Source of the DNA: Przewalskia tangutica
Lineage: Eukaryota > Streptophyta > Magnoliopsida > Solanales > Solanaceae
NCBI GenBank assembly: GCA_029844215.1
Contig: CM056729.1
Coordinates: 2,170,001-2,234,000 of the forward strand
Reading direction: 5' to 3'
Length of the DNA stretch: 64,000 bases
Shown: piece after piece, positions 58,346 to 64,000 of the stretch
How the letters are laid out: the number at the start of each line of letters is the position of its first letter
Position numbering within the stretch: position 1 is the stretch's first letter
Made by a program: the position numbers and the translations under genes
Notes under the pieces: model-generated
What the model saw: only the letters and a program-made list of their open reading frames with translations
The model's database searches: none
Told to the model about the DNA's origin: nothing

Positions 58346-58724
58346 GTCTGTTTTTTTCTCCTTCCTGTGGTGTGGGCTGGATTGGGCTAGCACCTGGAAA
58401 TAAAATGGGCTGAATGGTCAGCTCAGATATTTAACTATGAATAGGGTTTTTCTTCTTCTACTTCCTCTATTTTCTTCCTCGTTATTTCAAAGGAATTAGT
58501 CCGAGAACACACTTTGATAATTTGAAAAAGAATGAGAACACACTTTGATAATTTAAAGCAAAAGGAATGAACTTTTACTTGGAAATTACTTGTTTAACTT
58601 AAAAGTAATGTAAGGGTCCATACGGTAGCACAGATAAAGAGCTTATTGTGTCATTAATTATGCTGATAGATGATTTTCATGGTTGGGAATTTTAAGGATT
58701 CTTATTAGGTTGAATATTTCGGAC

Positions 58725-59095
58725 AAGTTATGACGATCTGTCAAAATTTAATAACAATTTGCACTAGCTATCATAATTCATAAGGACTTCTGACAAGATA
58801 AGTTTTTCTCATATATCAAATTTTGTGACAATTCATCAGGATTTGTGAAGAATTTCTATCAACGCTATGACATAATTTGTACTAAAGTTATAACGATTCA
58901 TGACTTGTGACAAGGTAAGATTTTCCATCCAACAAATCTCTGTCATCAATATGGATTTATGAACAATTTTTATCAATTATGATACAGTTTGTACTAAAGT
59001 TACGATAATCCGTTAGAATTTATGATAAAGCAAATTTTGTCCATTTACTAGAATTTGTGACGATTTGTCAGGATTTATGACAAATTCTGACCCGT
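58725..59095. repeat. Degenerate ~110-bp tandem repeat
   Basis: Words ACAATTTGCACTA / CATAATTTGTACTA / CAGTTTGTACTA, AAGTTA(T/C)(A/G)A, GATTCAT, GACAAG(G/A)TAAG, and AATTTTTATCAA recur about every 105-115 bases across three to four units. No ORF. Confidence 0.6.
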
Positions 59096-59340
59096 AAATT
59101 ATTTTTATAAAAAACTTATTCAATTGAGATTAATACTTAAAACATTACCACAGAATCAAGCTATTTGGGTAAATCACCCTAATGATGGTGAACGAACAAT
59201 GATACAAAAATAAGATGGCAGCCCATAACTAAACTCAAGCCATAGACATGATTATCATGGGCCTATTATAGGTGTACAACCCGGCCTCGCAGCATTTCAC
59301 ATTTTCAATGTTTGTCCCTTTTACGTAATTGTTACCATAT

Positions 59341-59652
59341 CATTTCGATTTAGCTATTACACTTGATGTATCAAAAACTACTACAATAACAGCAACATAC
59401 CCATTGTAATCCCACACCATAGAATCTGAGGAGGGTAGATTGTACACAAACTTTATCTTTACCTTGATAGGTAGAGCGACTGTTTTCGGGAGATCCTTTG
59501 CTATGTATCAGAAACTACTAAAAATTATATATCTACTTAGCTTGATAGTTTCATAGAAGGTTTCCGACGTTTTAAGGAAGCGAAAGAATCATTGTAATAG
59601 TTAACCACTAAGTGTATTTCATTCTTCAGTATTCTTTAATTACTTTTCATGA
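59341..59652. repeat. Duplicated segment, copy B (SINE-occupied)
   Basis: Paralogue of 57877-58064, split by the SINE at 59383-59502. Confidence 0.9.
59366..59519 (-). mobile_element. TS-type SINE, minus strand
   Basis: A 120-bp body (59383-59502) reads on the minus strand: CCCGAAAACAG, CTACCTATCAAGGTAAAGAT, CTACCCTCCTCAGATTC, GGTGTGGGATTACAATGGGTATGTTGCTGTTATTG. Flanking 17-bp repeats ATGTATCA(A/G)AAACTACT (59366-59382, 59503-59519; one mismatch). The 5' head is truncated. Confidence 0.85.
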
Positions 59653-61082
59653 AATATTAGGATTAACTTAAAATAGTTTTGGAAGGGAGATTATCAATAT
59701 CCCATTTTTTCTTGGTGTAACGAATACATGAGAGTTAAACTTAGAATATTATAAGAAAATGACATTCTTTTTATCTCAACACGGATGCTATTTATATTTC
59801 CTTCGAAACAATAAAATAAAAGATAACAAATCAAAGCCCTTGCAAGTTACAAAAAGCCTCAATTTCTCATTGATAGGTTAATTATTCCTCTATCAGTTCA
59901 AGATTTTATTATAGAGACAAATCCTAATCGCGAGATCTCTTTGTAAACATCAACATAAAAAGTTAAAATAAGCACATGGATTAGGTCACATTATTAAAAT
60001 TTACTCTATTCTTATTGGAGAATTCAAGGTGATGAAATTTGATTGCCAAATCAAAAAGAGAACTGAAAATGGTCTAATATGACTACTTTGTTTGCAATTG
60101 GGAATTTAAACTTCTCCTTTGAGGCTGATATAATTTGACATGTCCTCCACAAAATAATTTTCTTCACACATTTATTATTGACAGAAGAAGTATACATATG
60201 ATATACACGTGTATCCGAGTTCAAGTTTTAGTGTAAACTTATCATAGTTGAAAAATTCTTGTACAAGCGTAATCAGGATTTATTGTTATAGTAGAAATAA
60301 AATTTCACAATTGTATATAAATACCTCTTCATGAGAAAAATCTAGGAGATTATTTCTTTCAATTATCACAAACTTGGCAATAAGTATTCTTCTCTTAAAA
60401 GTGGTCCATACATGATGTTGGGATTTAAAATTTATAGATTCGGCTTTTAGTTTTTTTTACGTTATTAAATTCTAAATTAATAATTTATTTATATTAAATA
60501 AATTTCTCAAAACAAATACAAGTCGAGCCCGTAACGTACATACTAGCTCCGCCCATGTACTTATTGACTTCAAATTTTAAAATGAATTCTATATATTATG
60601 TGAGCAATGTTGTGCTATGTTGCTCGAATTTTTTAAAAATATTGTCATTCTCATGTTGGATATTCCAAAGATACGCCATATTGAAGGATTCGAGATGCAT
60701 CTAGCGTTTTTGAAGAGTCCAAACTACATAGATGTTACGAAGTGATCCTTCAGTTCAAACAAAATTTAATAACCATTTCATTCAAATGCATATTTGAACC
60801 CTCATATCGAACTTTAAAAGAATAACAAAAGAAGAAAAATTATGTTCTCTAATTGAGTAAGAAATATAACTATAATCTTGCTTCTCGAAGTTCTCTTATT
60901 TCAAATTTTGCACAGATATTATTATTATTATTATTGACTTGTCGTTCATATCATGCTAACCTAATTCCAATCCTACTCTATTTAAGAGAACTCCAATCAT
61001 GGCCGCAATAGAATAGTCAAAAGAGTTCAACAATTGGACCCCAAATTTGTCCCTTCACCTTTAAAGTAACTCTAAAAAGTGG
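59653..61082. other. AT-rich intergenic DNA, no gene recognised
   Basis: No exon seen. 60420-60555 carries TTTATAGATTCGGCTTTTAG...TACTAGCTCCGCCCATG, similar in inverse sense to the decayed GGCGGAGCTAG repeat at 46885. An (ATT)5 run lies at 60921-60936. Confidence 0.45.
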
Positions 61083-61450
61083 AACTAATAGTCTTTTTTT
61101 TTTTTTGTTGATAATCCGTGCAGAGGTGGCGTAAATGCCTCATATAGCTGAATAAGCACAAGATCTGATGCTATCTCCCGGAAGCGAATGAAACCGTTCT
61201 TAGCGCCGCCGGGTAAATCACGGATGTGCGCCCGCGTTCGATGTCGATCGCCACAGATCAATGCTTCTGGTCAGGCCCGGCGAGGATTGCGAGGAGTATC
61301 AAACTCACACTGCAACATGCCCGCGTTGTTAAGCTACCAGGCTTTAATACGAGACATATGCCCCGGAGAACGTATCCGCCGAGAATCAAACTTGTGACCC
61401 TAAGGCCACAAATTTGACTAATGGCCACTATCTTTGGATAACTAATAGTC
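61083..61450 (-). mobile_element. ~346-bp tRNA-derived SINE, minus strand
   Basis: Body 61094-61439 between exact 11-bp repeats AACTAATAGTC (61083-61093, 61440-61450). The minus-strand head has an A-box-like AGTGGCCATTAGTC and B-box-like CAAGTTTGATTCTCGG; the tail is TCAACAA(A)13 reading into the repeat. It differs from the other SINEs in length and central GC-rich body. Confidence 0.8.
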
Positions 61451-61844
61451 ATCTTTAATTTTAGAAAATGTAGTGATAAATAAAAAATTAATTACCCCAT
61501 AGATCCTATATCTATCTATATGAAGAAGAAATCATGTAACGAAGGGGATTCTTATTTGTATAAAGGGTACTTCGAGCTTGAAAAAGTAAAGCCAAGTTTA
61601 ATATTAAAAAAGATAAATCTAGGGCAAAAACCTAATACGTAATGACTTGAAAGACCATTTTAGAGATAGATATAGGTTCTTTTTCTTATTAATTTCTAGC
61701 ATACTTAATAAGGTGGTAAGGAATGCATAACCTTTTGCTAGAGCTTTTCAAATTGATTCAGATAGTGAAATCTTGAGTACTGAACTCTATCCTTAAAATT
61801 AAATTTACAAGTATGTCCGTAAGATGATATTAATCTTCCTTGTG
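61451..61844. other. Spacer, nothing recognised
   Basis: AT-rich; no gene or element end found. Confidence 0.4.
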
Positions 61845-62023
61845 GAGTCTTTTATTAATATCAAAGTATATATAGAGTACAATGTGCATCCCTTATACAA
61901 TAGGAATCCTAAGCCTATACAAAAGAGGAATTCTAGTCTTATCATAATTATATTTACACAATATATGAAAATATTCTAATTATGGGTAGGGAATAATATT
62001 GTTTCTATTTACACGTTTACACA
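61845..62023 (-). repeat. Probable 3' LTR of copia-4
   Basis: Begins, on the minus strand, TGTGTAAACGTG directly after the polypurine tract GAGGGGG (62024-62030), and carries a CTCTATATATACTTTG promoter-like box and an AATAAAAG signal near the low end. The low boundary is approximate. Confidence 0.6.
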
Positions 62024-63745
62024 CCCCCTCAGTCGGAGCGGGAGGAGGACGGACGCTGAGACTGGATCTGAAGTCAAGAAATAACTGTCTGGGAAGTACT
62101 TTGGTAAATATGGTTGCACACTGATAGGATGATGGAACATGTGACACTCTGACATGGCCTATCGCAACTTTCTCACGAACGAAGTGTAGGTCTATCTCAA
62201 TATGTTTGGTTCGCCGATGTTGAATCGGATTATGAGAAAGATAGATGGCAGAGATGTTATCACAATACACAATAGATGCCTGACGTAAAGGACAGTGAAG
62301 TTCTAACAGTAAATTTCTGAGCCAAAAAATTTCAGCTACTACATTTGCAACGCCTCTGTACTCAGTCTCGGCACTGGAGCGAGATAGGGTAGCATGTCGC
62401 TTGGCAGATCAAGAAATCAGATTATCCCTAAAAAAAACACAAAAGCGGAGGTGGAGCGTCGCGTGTCTGGACACCCTGCCCAATCTGCATCTGTATTTGA
62501 ATGCAACATGTTTGGTGCAGAAGGGGTATAGGTGCAAACCATAATCAATAGTGCCCTTAATGTATCGAATGATACACTTAAAAGCAGTGAAATGAGACTC
62601 CCTAGGGGCATGCATGAATAAGCACACCTGCTGAACAGCATAAACTATGTTTGGCCTGGTGAATGTGAGATACTGAAGTGCACCTGCAAGGCTCCTATAC
62701 ATAGTAGGATCAGAGACTGGAGCACCATCTATTGCACTGAACTTAGATTTGGAATCAACTGGAGTAGGCACCTCTTTGCAGTTCGTCATCTTAGCCTTGT
62801 ACACAATCTCTTCTGCATACTTACACTGACACAAGAACATATGATTGGCAGACCTGGTCACTGAGATCCCCAAAAAGTAACTCAGCTTTCCTAAATCAGT
62901 CATTGCAAATTCGGACTTAAGCAAGGCAATAATCTCATTCTTCAATCTGTCGGAGGAGGCAGTAAGAACAATGTCATCCATGTGAAGTAATAAGTAAGCA
63001 GTGCTACTACCTCGATGAAAAATGAAGTGATGTATCACTCTTGTGCATACAAACTCAATCTGCAAGATATACCTGGCAAAGCGATCATACAACTCACGGA
63101 GGGCCTGTTTCAGGCCATATAGTGACTTACGGAGATAACACACATAGTGAGGAACTTCTGGATGGGTGAACCTTGGCGGCTGATGCATGTAGATTGTCTC
63201 TCTCAGATCCCCATGTAAGAATGCATTCTTCACATCAACCTGATGGATCGGCCAGTGTTTGTCCATGACAATGCTCAAAACTGTGCGGATGGTAGCCGGT
63301 TTGACAACCGGGCTGAAGATCTCACCACAATCAATTCCCTCCTGCTGATTTGTACCATTAGCCACAAGTCTTGCCTTATACCTCTCAAGATCTCCGCTGT
63401 CTCTGAATTTGTGACGAAATAGCCACAGACAACGAATCACATTCATCCCCTCAGGTCTAGGTACTAGATCTCATGTGTGCTGTTTAGTTAAAGCATTAAA
63501 TTCCCCAGTCATAGTCGCATTCCAATTAGGGTCTTGTTTGGCCAATATAGGGTTCTTGGGAATTGGTGAAATAGTTTGGGCAGACAAGTTAAATTGGACT
63601 TTGGGTTTGAATATTCCATGTTTTGCATGAGTTTCCATTTGGTGAGTGGGGATAGTGGGAGGTTCCAAGGTGAAGGGATTTGTTGGATACGGAGAAGGAG
63701 GGACAGACGCCAGATCGCGTGCTGAGGAACCGTCATGGCGCATTG
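62024..63745 (-). mobile_element. Truncated Ty1/copia RT and RNase H (copia-4)
   Basis: Minus strand. 63743-63471: linker (GSSARDLASVPPSPYPTNPF, DPNWNATMTGEFNAL). 63446-62409: RT with RYKARLVANGTNQQEGID, GEIFSPVVKPATIRTV, HQVDVKNAFLHGDL, LRKSLYGLKQA, DLGKLSYFLGISV, TFTRPNIVYAVQQV and an RNase H start; the catalytic box is LHMDDIVLT (YVDD changed to HMDD). 62270-61980: RNase H end (YCDNISAIYL, RRTKHIEIDLHFVREKV, IFTKVLPRQLF). Frameshift near 62500 to 62400. Gag, protease and integrase are missing: the element stops at about 63745 against a low-complexity repeat. Confidence 0.92.
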
Positions 63746-63779
63746 TCGCTTCTTTTCGACCGCGAATTTAAAATAAACT

Positions 63780-64000
63780 CCTGCTCAAATAAAAGGTTAG
63801 AAAATAAAATAAATGCTAAAGATGCAAAAAAGGTGTTAAAAACGCTAAAGGAGCTAAAATGCTAAAATTTAAAAGGAAAAGTGCTAAAGTAATTTTAAAG
63901 CTAAAGTTTAAAAAGGGTGCTAAAAAGGTGCTAATATGCTAAAGGGTGCTTAAGAGTGCTAAAAAATGCTAAAGGATTAAATTTAAAAGTAAAGGGTGCT
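63780..64000. repeat. GCTAAA-rich low-complexity repeat, runs off the end
   Basis: About twenty occurrences of GCTAA(A), often as AAAGGTGCTAA, AAAATGCTAAA or AAGGGTGCT, at 8-16 base spacing, strongly purine-biased on the plus strand. It begins just beyond copia-4's truncated side. Confidence 0.8.

Noticed and set aside
60770..60830. Minus-strand AFEM-like word as the missing NAF exon of the CIPK relic
   Set aside because: The surrounding translation does not match a NAF motif and has no splice borders.

Overview
The window is nuclear DNA of a flowering plant, almost certainly Solanaceae. The evidence is two copies that look like the solanaceous TS-type SINE (ending in TTG repeats), several Ty1/copia elements primed by initiator-Met tRNA, plant L1 and RTE LINEs, Stowaway and hAT MITEs, and plant-specific genes with GT-AG introns. 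The genus cannot be decided from the sequence. Most of the window is transposon-derived; genes are sparse.\n\nLayout. 1-1310: fused LINE remnants. 1571-1811: a SINE. 2939-4426: two MITEs. 5000-11300: a decayed copia cut by a Ty3/gypsy LTR (5397-8040). 11430-18800: a diverged tandem array split by a structurally complete copia (12900-18065, TSD TATTT). 19051-22870: an intact EIN3-binding F-box gene (EBF1/2 type) of two coding exons, with two upstream AUGs in its probable leader. 22885-28500: duplicated 3' flank of EBF, with a 2.95-kb hAT transposon (24790-27741) in the second copy. 28722-29188: two SINEs stacked at one target. 30170-31228: broken UGT75-like glycosyltransferase. 31480-31937: nested MITEs. 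32070-34809: 5'-truncated L1 LINE. 35914-45089: a 9.2-kb LARD-like LTR element with 3.35-kb LTRs and no visible pol. 47409-48425: a two-exon EPFL-type secreted peptide gene whose first exon is too short to be obvious. 49877-57540 (minus): the last four exons of a CIPK24/SOS2-like kinase, probably a pseudogene, with a whole copia (52355-57416) inserted seven bases inside one intron; that copia carries a ~450-bp foreign, possibly mitochondrial, insert. 57877-59652: a duplicated segment, one copy holding a SINE. 61094-61439: another SINE. 61850-63745: truncated copia, followed by a GCTAAA-rich repeat running off the end.\n\nWorking genes. Only EBF (ethylene signalling, SCF substrate receptor) and EPFL (apoplastic cysteine-rich peptide) look intact. 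The CIPK24/SOS2-like and UGT loci look broken. The genes are not visibly co-organised. The recurring theme is transposons landing very near splice donors (EBF intron, CIPK intron) and the mobile elements nesting in one another. Element boundaries given with target-site duplications were read base by base; others are approximate.
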